64,000 nt of DNA, taken from Paludibacteraceae bacterium. GTDB taxonomy: Bacteria > Bacteroidota > Bacteroidia > Bacteroidales > Paludibacteraceae. Shown piece after piece: positions 17,093-26,576 of this stretch. The stretch's first letter is position 1. Each line of letters begins with the position of its first letter. The notes under the pieces are model-generated. The model had not been told where the DNA came from. It did no database searches and saw only the letters and a program-made list of their open reading frames with translations. The stretch is from NCBI GenBank assembly GCA_017550335.1, contig JAFZPM010000049.1, positions 1 to 64,000 of the forward strand, read 5' to 3'. Both the position numbers and the translations under genes were made by a program.

Positions 17093-17956
17093 ATGGTTAA
17101 AAACATACTGAGAATCATATTGCCCCCATCGTTGATCAGCGAGGCGAAACGGGACATCCGACGGGTGCGGAACATGCTGAAACATGCGGAGAAAACCTCC
17201 TTGTCGGATTTCAAAGAGGCTCTCACCGTTCAGCTCGGTCTCCAAGCGGGAGACAAGGTGTTCGTCACCTCCAGTTTCGCCAACCTCAACGCGGAAGGCT
17301 ATACCCCGGAGGACGCCATCCGCGCACTGATGGATATAGTGGGGCAGGAGGGGTTGATCATGATGCCCTATTACCCTCCCGTCAGCTCGATGGAATGGGT
17401 CAAAAGTGGAGCGACGTTCGACATGAACAACACCACCTCGGGCATGGGTGTCATGACCAATGTATTCGCCCACATGGAAGGCGTGACGAAAAGCGCACAC
17501 CCCACCAAGGCGGTATGCGTGTGGGGCAAGGATGCGGAGGAGTACGCCAGTCTCCACTACGAATCGGTGGACCCCTACGGCGACCAGACACCCTACGGGA
17601 GGCTATTGGCGGCGAAACCCTCCAAATCGCTCTCACTCGGTGTGGTCAACCTGCCGATGTTCCACGCGATCGAGGACAAATACCAACAGGAAGAGACGCT
17701 CTACTATGCGGAGGGAATCTTCGATGTGCCGCTGAGGACAAAGGATGGCGAGGAAATCATCTGCCACACGAAGGTGCATGACCCCGCCAAATGCGCACAG
17801 ACAATGATGGGAGGCGAATTCGTCAAACGCTTCCCGGAACCGATCAGGAAATCCGTCCGCTTCGGATACGACAACCTGTACATGATAGACAATACGTTGT
17901 TGGTAGAGGCGGCACGCAAGGAATTCGCCTTGGGACACACACGTAAAAAAGATTGA
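17093..17956 (+). CDS. AAC(3)-fold N-acetyltransferase
   Basis: A 287-aa member of the antibiotic N-acetyltransferase (AAC(3)) family: LQAGDKVFVTSSFANL near the start, GLIMMPYYPP, TSGMGVMTNVFAHMEGVTKSAHPTKAVCVWG with the catalytic-region histidine, and DPYGDQTPYGRL. Homologs in polysaccharide loci acetylate amino sugars rather than drugs. It sits 7 bp before a deacetylase-like gene and 66 bp after a lipoprotein, so surface glycan modification is the likelier job. Aminoglycoside resistance cannot be excluded from sequence. Confidence 0.82.
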   Translation: MVKNILRIILPPSLISEAKRDIRRVRNMLKHAEKTSLSDFKEALTVQLGLQAGDKVFVTSSFANLNAEGYTPEDAIRALMDIVGQEGLIMMPYYPPVSSMEWVKSGATFDMNNTTSGMGVMTNVFAHMEGVTKSAHPTKAVCVWGKDAEEYASLHYESVDPYGDQTPYGRLLAAKPSKSLSLGVVNLPMFHAIEDKYQQEETLYYAEGIFDVPLRTKDGEEIICHTKVHDPAKCAQTMMGGEFVKRFPEPIRKSVRFGYDNLYMIDNTLLVEAARKEFALGHTRKKD

Positions 17957-17963
17957 AAACATT

Positions 17964-19028
17964 ATGAAAGAGATAATTCTAACACTAGATTATGAACTGT
18001 TCGGCAACGGAAAGGGGGACGTGTTCCACCAGATCGTCGAGCCGACCGACCATATATTGAAGATAGCCAAACGGCACAACGCCCACTTGACCATCTTCTT
18101 CGAAGTCGTCGAGTACTGGCGCATAAAGGAGGAGTGGGAGCGCGGCAACAAGATGGGCTACGACCAAGACCCCATCTCCGCCATGGAGAAACAGATCCTA
18201 GAAGCGGTCAGGGAAGGCCACGACGTGCAACTACACCTCCACCCGCAATGGGTGGACGCACAATGGACAGACAAGGGATGGGTCGTGGACGACACTTCCC
18301 ACAAGCTAAGCCAATACAACAGAGAAGGGGAATACTCGATGGTCGGTCTACTACGCAAAGGCAAGGAGACGCTGGAGCAACTCATCACGCCAGTGAAACC
18401 CTACTACCACTGCACAGCCTTGCGCGCGGGAAGCTACAACGCATACCCCTCCGAGGAGATCGTGAAAGCGATGCGCAAGGTGGGACTGAAGCTGGACAGC
18501 TCCCTCTATCCAGGCGGATTCACCCAAGGCTACCAAGCCGAATACGACTATCGCTCCCTGCCGAAGGAGAAAGGGATCTGGAGCGTGGCGGAGAGACTGG
18601 AGGAGCCTACACAAAGCAAAACAGGGCTCTACGAACTGCCCGTATGCAGTCTGGATATCACCAGATGGCGCAAATACGCCTCCTGGGAAAGAGTGAAAAG
18701 CATACTATCCAACACCCAACACGCCAAGGAACTCTATACCAATAAGATGTCCCAATCGGCGCAGCAGGGAAAGAGAAGCCTGTCCGATAAGATAAAATTC
18801 TTCTTCGAGAAGGAGTGCCAGACATGGGACTACTGCCTACTGCCCGAAGCGGTGCACAACCTCTTCCTCGCAGAGATGGAGAAACAGACCGACAGGAGAT
18901 ATTACACACTGGTCGGACATCCCAAGAGCTACATGGGAGACCAAGGCTACACGTTCCTGCTGAAAACATTGAACGACAACGGATACCGCTTCACAACAAT
19001 CCAAGAAATACTGTCAAACCTAGAATAA
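17964..19028 (+). CDS. Polysaccharide deacetylase-like protein
   Basis: 354 aa with NodB-like features: TLDYELFG at the N-terminus (the first aspartate pair), a HDVQLHLHPQW metal-binding histidine motif near residue 87, and LRAGSYNAYP followed by LDSSLYPGG. No signal peptide is visible, so a cytoplasmic sugar intermediate would be its substrate. It follows the AAC(3)-like gene by 7 bp and precedes a hexapeptide acetyltransferase by 12 bp, suggesting one operon that removes and adds acyl groups. Confidence 0.8.
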   Translation: MKEIILTLDYELFGNGKGDVFHQIVEPTDHILKIAKRHNAHLTIFFEVVEYWRIKEEWERGNKMGYDQDPISAMEKQILEAVREGHDVQLHLHPQWVDAQWTDKGWVVDDTSHKLSQYNREGEYSMVGLLRKGKETLEQLITPVKPYYHCTALRAGSYNAYPSEEIVKAMRKVGLKLDSSLYPGGFTQGYQAEYDYRSLPKEKGIWSVAERLEEPTQSKTGLYELPVCSLDITRWRKYASWERVKSILSNTQHAKELYTNKMSQSAQQGKRSLSDKIKFFFEKECQTWDYCLLPEAVHNLFLAEMEKQTDRRYYTLVGHPKSYMGDQGYTFLLKTLNDNGYRFTTIQEILSNLE

Positions 19029-19040
19029 AACCAATCAACC

Positions 19041-19469
19041 ATGATCAACGCAATCTTCTTCTATCGCATATCAAGATGGCTCTATCTCCACCACATACCC
19101 TTCTTGCCGAGCCTGATCACATTACTTATCTTTCTGATATACAACAGCAAAGTATCCTACAAATGTGAGATCGGCGCAGGCACGAAACTAGGCTACGGAG
19201 GCATCGGCGTGGTGATCCACCAGGACGCGAAGATCGGTAAGAACGTCTCCATCGGACAGCAAGTGACCATCGGCGGAGGCAACAACCACTACCCGGGCGT
19301 GCCCACCATCGGAGACAATGTCATGATCCACAAGGGAGCCATCGTCTTCGGAGGCATCACCGTGGGCAACAACGCGGAGATCGGAGCGAACGCCGTGGTG
19401 AACAAACCTGTGCCGGAGAACGCGGTGGTCGTGGGAGTGCCGGGAAAGGTGATACGAATTAAGAGTTAA
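19041..19469 (+). CDS. Hexapeptide-repeat acetyltransferase (serine acetyltransferase-like)
   Basis: A 142-aa left-handed beta-helix protein. After a short hydrophobic N-terminal helix come hexapeptide turns (VVIHQDAKIGKNVSIGQQVTIGGG, PTIGDNVMIHKGAIVFGGITVGNNAEIGANAVV) and the terminal VVGVPGKVIRI typical of the CysE/colanic acid acetyltransferase group. It is shorter than true CysE and lies in a glycan-modification operon, so sugar O-acetylation is more likely than serine acetylation. Confidence 0.82.
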   Translation: MINAIFFYRISRWLYLHHIPFLPSLITLLIFLIYNSKVSYKCEIGAGTKLGYGGIGVVIHQDAKIGKNVSIGQQVTIGGGNNHYPGVPTIGDNVMIHKGAIVFGGITVGNNAEIGANAVVNKPVPENAVVVGVPGKVIRIKS

Positions 19470-19515
19470 GAGTTAAGAATTAAGAGTTTAGGATTTTTCG
19501 AATACGATCGATCCT

Positions 19516-20415
19516 CTATACGGTTGTATCGCATTTGTTCCTCTTAATCCTCCGTATCCCCTTCTTCACTATTCTGAATAGAAAATATTCCAATGCGGTA
19601 GCCAACGCAGACAATAGGATGGAGATGAGGCCTTTGACTACGTAGAGATGGTTGTCGTTGTGGACTTTCCAATACAAATCTTCTGTATATCTTTTAGCTG
19701 CCACGAAATCCTTCTGTTGTACTTTTTCCGGCAACTCGGACAACGATGACGCCACAGTGACATTTGATTGATTATCAATGCGTATGTATGAGCCACCCCT
19801 GTCTGTAACAACAATATATTGATCGTATTCAGCCACATCGTAGATATATATTTTATTATAATCACCATTCTTGTCATATATTTTTATGTGCATGAGGTCG
19901 TCATCACTATCAGCGAATTCTCCATATGGCGTTTTGACGCTGATATAATCATGTAAAATCCTATCGTATGAGATTCCGTACCAACTATCAATCTCCTGGG
20001 TTATAACGTATACAAACTGTGCATTATAGACAAATAAGAAAGCGATGATGCAATTACGTATGATATGTACGGAAACTTTGTATTTGGAGATTCCATAAGC
20101 CAATTCAGCTCCCAATATCGGAAAAGTGAATATATATGATATTAAAAAAGCAGACACTGCAACCACGTTGCTATTCTTCATTCCGCTAAATTTGACTAGG
20201 AAGTAAATGATAGAGGATAATGCCAAGAAAAAGGCAATGGCAATGATCCTATTCCGCTTGGTATGTGCAGGCGCTTTGTTTTGGAAAACATTATAGAACA
20301 CGATACCACCTAGAATCGAATAAACAATGATAGCTAATTCCACTGGCACACGAATAAGCATCGCTATACCGAGAAAGCCATAGAGAAGAAATATGCCAAT
20401 TAATAAATCTAACAT
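19516..20415 (-). CDS. Membrane protein of unknown function
   Basis: 299 aa, with about six hydrophobic helices in the N-terminal half, a soluble beta-rich segment (about residues 145-245, ending in a YWKVHNDNHLYVV stretch) and one more helix before a basic C-terminus. I recognise no family. A -7-like box TATTTTTG lies on the minus strand at 20441-20448, 25 bp upstream. The gene is AT-richer than its neighbours and stands alone. Confidence 0.6.
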   Translation of the reverse strand: MLDLLIGIFLLYGFLGIAMLIRVPVELAIIVYSILGGIVFYNVFQNKAPAHTKRNRIIAIAFFLALSSIIYFLVKFSGMKNSNVVAVSAFLISYIFTFPILGAELAYGISKYKVSVHIIRNCIIAFLFVYNAQFVYVITQEIDSWYGISYDRILHDYISVKTPYGEFADSDDDLMHIKIYDKNGDYNKIYIYDVAEYDQYIVVTDRGGSYIRIDNQSNVTVASSLSELPEKVQQKDFVAAKRYTEDLYWKVHNDNHLYVVKGLISILLSALATALEYFLFRIVKKGIRRIKRNKCDTTV

Positions 20416-20721
20416 CTTTTGCTATTTGGATGTATTGCCACAAAAATAAAAAAGTTTTTTACATGTTGATGGTTCTAAATCAAACAGCATTGATATAGAG
20501 CTCAGTATAAAGCATTTACACATTTTTTCCATGAATTAGGACTATAGCTATGAGAATAAGCCAGTTCAACTCACAAAACCATCAAACGCCTCATTTTCAA
20601 GCGCTTTCAAATCGAAGCATGAAATATTTCCCCAAATACGACACATACCTCTCAACTCTTAACACATAACTCTTAATTTCTTAATTCTTTTTTCCTATTT
20701 TCGCGCCTATAAATAGATACT
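20416..20721. other. Intergenic region, divergent promoters
   Basis: 306 bp between divergent genes. It holds the TATTTTTG box for the minus-strand gene (20441-20448), AT-rich ACTCTTAACACATAACTCTT-like runs at about 20655-20690, and a weak TATTTTCG at about 20697-20704 that may serve the acyltransferase gene. No coding frame was seen. Confidence 0.5.
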
Positions 20722-21276
20722 ATGAGCGCATTAAAGAAAATTTGTAAGTTTATATTCAATCGAATCGGGTGGAAGGCGCAGTTGAACGTGGAGATTCCTC
20801 CCAAATGCATCTTCGTCGTGGCACCCCACACGAGCAATTGGGACTTCATCATGGGAGAAATCATGTACCAAGCGTTTGAAGGGGATGGCAAGGTGAACTT
20901 CCTCATCAAAAAAGAGTGGTTCAAATTCCCTTTCAACTATATCATGGGACCAATGGGCGGCGTGCCGGTGAACCGAGGACACAGCACCTCACTTGTCAAC
21001 CAGTTGGTCAACGAGTTCCAACAGCGCGACAAGATACGCATAGCCATCACACCGGAAGGTACCCGTAAGGCGAACCCCAAATGGAAGATGGGCTTCTACC
21101 ACATCGCCAAGAACGCCAACGTGCCTATCCTGCTGGTCTATCTGGACTACGGCAGGAAAGTGGCTGGCATCGACGAGATCTTCATCCCGACGGACGACGA
21201 GGCGGCCGATATCCAATACATCAAGCAATACTACACCCAATTCCAGGGCAAACACCCTGAATCCTTCGCCATATAA
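20722..21276 (+). CDS. PlsC-like 1-acyl-glycerol-3-phosphate acyltransferase family protein
   Basis: 184 aa with the acyltransferase H-x4-D motif in APHTSNWDF, a substrate loop GPMGGVPVNRG and the TPEGTRK motif (EGTR). This is the short subfamily lacking a membrane anchor, which acylates lipids or ornithine-type lipids; the exact acceptor is unknown. It is 6 bp from the nitrilase-family gene, so the two are co-transcribed. Confidence 0.85.
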   Translation: MSALKKICKFIFNRIGWKAQLNVEIPPKCIFVVAPHTSNWDFIMGEIMYQAFEGDGKVNFLIKKEWFKFPFNYIMGPMGGVPVNRGHSTSLVNQLVNEFQQRDKIRIAITPEGTRKANPKWKMGFYHIAKNANVPILLVYLDYGRKVAGIDEIFIPTDDEAADIQYIKQYYTQFQGKHPESFAI

Positions 21277-21282
21277 CGCACG

Positions 21283-22047
21283 ATGAGAATAGCGATCGCA
21301 CAGATGGACCTGACATGGCGCGACGAAGCCGCCAACCTGCGGAAGGTGGAACAACTCGCCGAACGTGCCCAAGAGGCGGACCTCCTGGTGTTGCCGGAGA
21401 TGTTCACCACGGGCTTCTGCATGGACGCGGCCGAACTGGCCACCACCATGGAAGGCGCTGTCATCCAACAATTGAAGGAGATATCCCAGCGATACGACCT
21501 CGCCCTATACGGCAGCCTCATTGTCGAGGAGAACAACCGCCACTACAACCGCGGGCTCTTCATCACCCCCGACGGCGATGTGCGCACCTACGACAAGCAC
21601 CACCTCTTCAGCCCAGGCACCGAGGCGGAAAGCTACAGCGCCGGAAAAGAGAAGGTGATCGTCCCCTACAAGGGATGGAACATCTGCCTGCAGATATGCT
21701 ACGACCTCCGATTCCCCGTCTTCGTGCGCAACGTCGGCAACGAATACGACCTCATCCTCTACGTCGCCAACTGGGCGGAGTCCCGGATCTCCTCATGGTC
21801 CCGACTATTACCCGCCCGCGCCATCGAGAACATGGCCTACGTCTGCGGCGTGAACAGGGTAGGCGAGGACCCCTACGGCGCACAGGGAGGCGAATCCGTA
21901 CTGCTCGATCCGCTGGGCAATAGCCTGCTCAGCTGCGGCAAGGAAGAGGTGCTCCTCATCTCGGAAGAGCTCACCAAGGAGCGCTTGGAAAGAATGCGCC
22001 TGAAATTTCCCGTGCACAAAGACGCGGACCATTTCACGATTCAATAA
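21283..22047 (+). CDS. Nitrilase-family amidohydrolase (omega-amidase YafV-like)
   Basis: 254 aa with the complete Glu-Lys-Cys triad: E in VLPEMFTTGF, K in TYDKHHLF, C in LQICYDLRFPVF. The FTTGF and CYDLRFP contexts match the omega-amidase (YafV/Nit2) branch, which hydrolyses alpha-ketoglutaramate. The protein is cytosolic. It directly follows the acyltransferase gene. Confidence 0.88.
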   Translation: MRIAIAQMDLTWRDEAANLRKVEQLAERAQEADLLVLPEMFTTGFCMDAAELATTMEGAVIQQLKEISQRYDLALYGSLIVEENNRHYNRGLFITPDGDVRTYDKHHLFSPGTEAESYSAGKEKVIVPYKGWNICLQICYDLRFPVFVRNVGNEYDLILYVANWAESRISSWSRLLPARAIENMAYVCGVNRVGEDPYGAQGGESVLLDPLGNSLLSCGKEEVLLISEELTKERLERMRLKFPVHKDADHFTIQ

Positions 22048-22054
22048 AAAAAAT

Positions 22055-22062
22055 TATATTTG
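22055..22062 (+). promoter_or_regulatory. -7 promoter box of the glycosidase gene
   Basis: TATATTTG, a perfect TAnnTTTG box, eight bases past the upstream stop codon. With transcription starting some 7 bp downstream, the ATG at 22115 is the best start. The -33 box is not clear. Confidence 0.5.
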
Positions 22063-22114
22063 CGTATAGGTGATGAAGGGTCAGACGCAAACGGCCCATC
22101 CCATCCCCGCAGAT

Positions 22115-24049
22115 ATGAGTATGAATGGTTTCGCTAAAATAATCACAATAACCGCTTTGATGGCGGGCGTTCCCCTGACGGACGTGGGCGCCGCGGACAC
22201 GCTGACGGTGGATCTGACACACACGATCCGCCCCGCGACCCATTGCGCTTCCGGTTCCCTCTACGGCTTGACGGAGAAACTTCCGGTGGACATCAACGAG
22301 ATGGTCGCACCCCTCAAACCCAACGTGTTCTGCCAACCCGCCTCGGCGTTGTCAAGCAACCAACACGACTTCGGCGATGGATTCGTGGTGGCCGAAAGGT
22401 TGAGAGGCACCACGGGAAGCGTGCAGTTCCTGCTGGCCGACCTGCTTCCCAATTGGCCCTACAAATGGCCAGGGCAGGAGAAGTGGCTGGAGCTGGTGGA
22501 GGAGGTCCTGAAGCGGCACGAGGAGGCCAATCCATCAAACATAGACAGCTACGTCATCTGGAACGAATCCAACGAGACGTGGCAGGAGTCCAACGGAGAT
22601 TTCCTCAAGGATCTCTGGGAACCCACCTACCGACTGATACGCCGCTATCAACCCAACACCAAAATCGTGGGGCCCGCCACCTCCTTCTACAGCAGGGGGT
22701 ACTTCGAGCCGTTCCTGACATTCTGCAAGGAGAACGATTGCATGCCAGACCTGATCTGCTGGCACCAGTGGGGCAGTGGAGGATTCGTCGCGGCCGTGGA
22801 GGACCTCCACAAGCTGGAGCAGGAGCTGGAGATACCCGACCTGCCCCTCTGCATCAACGAATACAGCGCCAGCTCAGACTACGAGATGAGGAAGTACGAG
22901 GGATGTCCCGGCTACAGCGTCCCCTTCATCTCCAAGTTCGAGCGCAACAACGTGGAGAGCGCCACCATCTCCTGGTGGTTCACCCACCTGGCCGGACGCT
23001 TGGGCAGCCTGCTGACGGAAAGCAACGAAAGGGGCGGCGGCTGGTGGCTCTACAAATGGTACGGCGAGATGGAGGGCGACATGACTATGGTCACACCCCC
23101 TAACGACAAGAGCGACGGATTGGACGGTTTCGCCTGCGTCAACAAGTATTGGCACACCGCCAGCGTGGTGCTGGGAGGCAACTACGTAGGGGACGTGGAC
23201 GTCGTATTCCCGCAACTGCCACAATGGCTGCAAGGCAAGGCAAGGATAAAGATAGAGCGCGTCACGTGGGAAGACAAAGACATCCCCGTGGACGGCACCG
23301 ACCTGATCGACGAATATGAGACCACCCTCACAGGGAAAACCTTCACACAATCCGTGAAGGTCGAGAGCGAGCTATACGCCTACCGCATCACATTGACCGC
23401 CATCGATGTTCCCCGTAACCCATACAAGAACACGATCGCCACCGTGCCGGGCACCATCGAGGCAGAGAACTTTGACGAGTCAGGTCAGGCCATCTCATAT
23501 TACGACACCGACGACAAGAACAACGGAGGAGAATACCGTGATGAATGCGTGGATATCGTCGCGACAAAGGAGGGTGGATACGCCATCGGATACACGGCAA
23601 AAGGAGAATGGGTGGAATATACCATCCAGGTGGAGGAAACAGGCGACTACGACATCACCGCCCGCATCTCCGACGCTTGGGAACTGGACGGATTCCATCT
23701 CTTTGTCGATGGGAAGGAAATCACCGAAGCCTACACGATTCCGGCGACCTGCGACGATTGGAGCCAATACGAGGAAATAGGCGTTTCCACCGCACATCTG
23801 ACCCAAGGGAAGCACATCCTGAAACTGCAGATAGAGGGAAGCTACGTGAACATCGATTGGCTGAAGTTCGAGCCAGAACAACAGACACAGATAACGGAGG
23901 TGCTGGCCTTCGCGGAGAGATTCTCCCTGAAGGATACGCAGTTCTACAATCTGCAGGGAAATAAAATAACCCCTGAGAGACTGCAGCCCAACACGCTCTA
24001 CATCGCCGTGCAGGCAGGACAAAGCAAGCTAATACTAATAAAACAATAG
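22115..24049 (+). CDS. Secreted glycoside hydrolase (clan GH-A, GH39-like) with CBM6-like module
   Basis: About 644 aa from the chosen ATG, with a signal peptide ending near VGA-AD. The catalytic domain is a TIM-barrel type: the acid/base lies in VIWNESNETW and the nucleophile probably in CINEYSAS, with WHQWGSGG and SWWFTHLAG as further barrel strands. A CBM6-like module follows (GTIEAENFDESGQ, YTAKGEWVEYTIQV, INIDWL-type ending VNIDWLKFEP), then a T9SS-like tail with FYNLQGNKITPERLQPNTLYI. It is likely exported for polysaccharide degradation. In-frame GTG at 22070 and ATG at 22073 are less likely starts because of the promoter position. Confidence 0.78.
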   Translation: MSMNGFAKIITITALMAGVPLTDVGAADTLTVDLTHTIRPATHCASGSLYGLTEKLPVDINEMVAPLKPNVFCQPASALSSNQHDFGDGFVVAERLRGTTGSVQFLLADLLPNWPYKWPGQEKWLELVEEVLKRHEEANPSNIDSYVIWNESNETWQESNGDFLKDLWEPTYRLIRRYQPNTKIVGPATSFYSRGYFEPFLTFCKENDCMPDLICWHQWGSGGFVAAVEDLHKLEQELEIPDLPLCINEYSASSDYEMRKYEGCPGYSVPFISKFERNNVESATISWWFTHLAGRLGSLLTESNERGGGWWLYKWYGEMEGDMTMVTPPNDKSDGLDGFACVNKYWHTASVVLGGNYVGDVDVVFPQLPQWLQGKARIKIERVTWEDKDIPVDGTDLIDEYETTLTGKTFTQSVKVESELYAYRITLTAIDVPRNPYKNTIATVPGTIEAENFDESGQAISYYDTDDKNNGGEYRDECVDIVATKEGGYAIGYTAKGEWVEYTIQVEETGDYDITARISDAWELDGFHLFVDGKEITEAYTIPATCDDWSQYEEIGVSTAHLTQGKHILKLQIEGSYVNIDWLKFEPEQQTQITEVLAFAERFSLKDTQFYNLQGNKITPERLQPNTLYIAVQAGQSKLILIKQ

Positions 24050-24052
24050 CCT

Positions 24053-24484
24053 ATGAACGGTCGTGAAATCATATATAATGCAGTGAAGGCAGTGCCCTAT
24101 GCCACACTATTTGTCGTATCCAGTTCAATTCTCCTCCTCGAAACGGAAAGGAAAGGGTACCATTGCCTTCCCATAAGTTTCATGATCATACCCGTCCTCC
24201 TACTCATCTCACCAATATTCTGGTTTATACTAAAGAAATACCCCGTTATCCCTGGAGTCATTTGGGGCATTGTGGTGCCGCTATTGGCCAAAGACTTATC
24301 AGATTCAGGCGGTATAATTTGGCTCTTATTCCCTCTTGGGGTAGGGCTCATCACCTATTTCTACCACAAAAAAATGTACGATGAAAAGGTGAATAAAGAG
24401 CAAGCGTTAGCCATATCATGGATACTCTTCTTTCTGATCATCATCGCTACGGTAGCATACTTTGCGATCAGATTCGGCGACTAA
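24053..24484 (+). CDS. Small membrane protein of unknown function
   Basis: 143 aa with four or five hydrophobic helices and no recognised family. It starts 3 bp after the glycosidase stop. A truncated, diverged copy of its first codons reappears at 24514-24609, so the gene was once duplicated. Confidence 0.55.
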   Translation: MNGREIIYNAVKAVPYATLFVVSSSILLLETERKGYHCLPISFMIIPVLLLISPIFWFILKKYPVIPGVIWGIVVPLLAKDLSDSGGIIWLLFPLGVGLITYFYHKKMYDEKVNKEQALAISWILFFLIIIATVAYFAIRFGD

Positions 24485-24513
24485 GCAGTCATCATGATAA
24501 TAAACAATAGCAT

Positions 24514-24609
24514 ATGAAGATTCGTGAAATCATGTATAACGTGGTGAAAACATTCCGCATCCATGGGACAGATGGAATCGTAAATGGTAAATGGTTAAAT
24601 AGTAAATGA
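24514..24609 (+). pseudogene. Truncated duplicate of the preceding gene's 5' end
   Basis: A 31-codon frame starting MKIREIMYNVVKTF that parallels MNGREIIYNAVKAV at 24053. The similarity extends upstream over AATAAACAATAGC before the ATG, then stops abruptly. This is a decayed partial tandem duplication rather than a functional gene. Confidence 0.6.
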
Positions 24610-24619
24610 TTGTAAATAT

Positions 24620-24652
24620 CCAAATTGGCAAATTGGCAAATTGGCAAACTGC
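24620..24652. repeat. Short tandem repeat of AAATTGGC
   Basis: Three to four tandem units of about eight bases (AAATTGGC) in the spacer before panB. No function apparent. Confidence 0.6.
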
Positions 24653-24707
24653 CGTACGGGAATACCACTAATCCTTCACAAAAGTTCCCATTTAGGAAAT
24701 AACGTAT

Positions 24708-24715
24708 TATCTTTG
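24708..24715 (+). promoter_or_regulatory. -7 promoter box of panB
   Basis: TATCTTTG, consensus -7 element, 38 bp before the panB start codon. Confidence 0.6.
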
Positions 24716-24753
24716 TGGAACAAAATATAAACCGATAAAAAGGAGGTATTGAA

Positions 24754-25569
24754 ATGTCAGTACACAGTGAAATCAAGAAAGTGACCACGAAAGTCCTCGC
24801 AGACATGAAAGCCCGTGGCGAGAAAATCTCCATGTTGACCGCCTATGACTACTCCATGGCGAGTGTCATCGACCAAGCCGGTATGGACATCATCTTAGTC
24901 GGAGACTCCGCATCCAACGTGATGGCAGGCAACGCCACCACATTGCCCATCACATTAGACCAGATCATCTATCACGCGCAGTGCGTGGTACGTGGCGCTA
25001 AACGAGCCTTCGTAGTGGTGGACATGCCATTCGGCACCACAGAAGTCGGCAAGGAAGAGGCTGTGAAATCAGCTGTCAGAATCATGAAGGAGAGTGGGGC
25101 GGACGCTGTGAAGATCGAGGGAGGCGAAGAGCTCATCGATTCCATCCGCGCCATCATAGCAGGAGGCATACCCGTCATGGGACACCTCGGCCTCATGCCA
25201 CAATCCATCAACCAATACGGATCCTTCGCGTTGCGCGCCAATGACGACGCGGAGGCACAGAAGCTCATCAACGACGCACTGTTGCTCGAGAAGGCGGGAT
25301 GTTGCTCCCTCGTCCTCGAGAAGATACCTGCGGCGCTCGCCAAGAAGGTGGCCTCACAGCTCCACATACCAGTCATCGGCATCGGTGCGGGCAACGGAGT
25401 GGACGGACAAGTGCTCGTCATGCACGATATGCTGGGCATCAACAAAGGATTCTCACCTAAGTTCCTCCGCCGCTACGCCAATCTCTTCGACGTGATGACG
25501 GAAGCATTGCAACATTATATCTCGGATGTCAAGTCGGGTGACTTCCCGAACGAGAGCGAATCATACTGA
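24754..25569 (+). CDS. panB: 3-methyl-2-oxobutanoate hydroxymethyltransferase
   Basis: 271 aa, normal length for PanB. The family motifs are all visible: [29 protein letters not shown] (metal-binding aspartate), [26 protein letters not shown] and [16 protein letters not shown]. It transfers a hydroxymethyl group from methylene-tetrahydrofolate to ketoisovalerate, the first committed step to pantothenate and CoA. A GGAGG sequence 8 bp before the ATG is unusually good for this genome. It is monocistronic, ending at an intrinsic terminator. Confidence 0.97.
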   Translation: MSVHSEIKKVTTKVLADMKARGEKISMLTAYDYSMASVIDQAGMDIILVGDSASNVMAGNATTLPITLDQIIYHAQCVVRGAKRAFVVVDMPFGTTEVGKEEAVKSAVRIMKESGADAVKIEGGEELIDSIRAIIAGGIPVMGHLGLMPQSINQYGSFALRANDDAEAQKLINDALLLEKAGCCSLVLEKIPAALAKKVASQLHIPVIGIGAGNGVDGQVLVMHDMLGINKGFSPKFLRRYANLFDVMTEALQHYISDVKSGDFPNESESY

Positions 25570-25597
25570 TTCATAGGTACATACAACCATATCACAG

Positions 25598-25629
25598 AAA
25601 AAAGGGGAATCTTCACAGACTCCCCTTTT
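25598..25629 (+). terminator. Intrinsic terminator of panB
   Basis: AAAAGGGGA (25600-25608) pairs with TCCCCTTTT (25621-25629), with an inner TCT/AGA stem and a four-base loop. A T-rich tract follows. It lies 30 bp past the panB stop. Confidence 0.8.
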
Positions 25630-25733
25630 CTACTTTATTTAACCTAAACCATAACTAAGAAAATATAATATGTTTATGCATTTGTAAAGTTCCCATATTT
25701 TTATGATATTTGAAAGTGCTAAACGAAAAAAAA

Positions 25734-26576
25734 ATGGGTGTAATCAAAAAAAATGTTAACATACTGAAGATATTCACACATAAACCGGACATCAAGGGAT
25801 GGAAAGGGGTGTTGAAATACATATTGAAGCGTGTGTTATTCATATTTTTCGCATCCAGCATATTCATGACGATCCTCTACCGTTTCGTACCCGTACCCGT
25901 CACGCCGCTCATGCTGATACGCAACATGGAACAACTATCCGACGGGAAGGAATTGCGCCTCAAGAAGCAATGGGTCCCCATCGAGAAGATATCCCCCGAG
26001 ATGGTCAATGCGGTCGTCGCCTCCGAAGACAACCTCTTCATGAGCCATTGGGGCTTCGACTTCGACGCCATCTCCAAGGCCAAGAAGATGAACGAGAAGG
26101 GGAAGAAGGTATACGGGGCGAGCACCATCTCGCAACAGACCGCCAAGAACGTCTTCCTTTGGCCTAGCCGCACGTGGGTGAGGAAAGGACTGGAATGCTA
26201 CTTCACCGTGCTGATCGAAATATTTTGGCCGAAAAAAAGGATCATGGAGGTCTACCTGAACGTGGCGGAAACCGGCGACGGCATCTACGGCGTCGAGGCG
26301 GCCAGCAGACACTACTACAAGAAGAGCGCGGATAAGTTGACGCAAGAACAGGCCGCCCTCATCGCGGCTTCATTACCCGCTCCCCGCAGGTACAATCCCG
26401 CCAACCCGACCTCCTACATCCGCAGCAGACAGAAGAGAATCATTCGCCTGATGAAGCAAATCGGACCGGTAAAACTAGAAAAAAAGGGAAAGGAGACCGA
26501 ACACAAGGGGAAAAGCACGAGTACCGGACAGAAGACAAAAAGTACAAAAACCACTGAACGCAAGACAAAGAAATAA
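25734..26576 (+). CDS. mtgA: Monofunctional biosynthetic peptidoglycan transglycosylase
   Basis: 280 aa: a single N-terminal membrane helix (about residues 30-50), then the GT51 domain with ASEDNLFMSHWGFD (catalytic glutamate), GASTISQQTAKNVFLW and KKRIMEVYLNVAETGDGIYGVEAAS. There is no transpeptidase domain. It polymerises lipid II into glycan strands in the periplasm. The C-terminus is an unusual lysine/threonine-rich tail of about 40 residues. The ATG at 25734 is preferred over an upstream TTG at 25710. Confidence 0.95.
   Translation: MGVIKKNVNILKIFTHKPDIKGWKGVLKYILKRVLFIFFASSIFMTILYRFVPVPVTPLMLIRNMEQLSDGKELRLKKQWVPIEKISPEMVNAVVASEDNLFMSHWGFDFDAISKAKKMNEKGKKVYGASTISQQTAKNVFLWPSRTWVRKGLECYFTVLIEIFWPKKRIMEVYLNVAETGDGIYGVEAASRHYYKKSADKLTQEQAALIAASLPAPRRYNPANPTSYIRSRQKRIIRLMKQIGPVKLEKKGKETEHKGKSTSTGQKTKSTKTTERKTKK

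Noticed and set aside
17093..17956. Aminoglycoside resistance gene
   Set aside because: The AAC(3) fold is clear, but the neighbours are glycan-modifying enzymes and family members in such loci modify sugars; resistance was not asserted.
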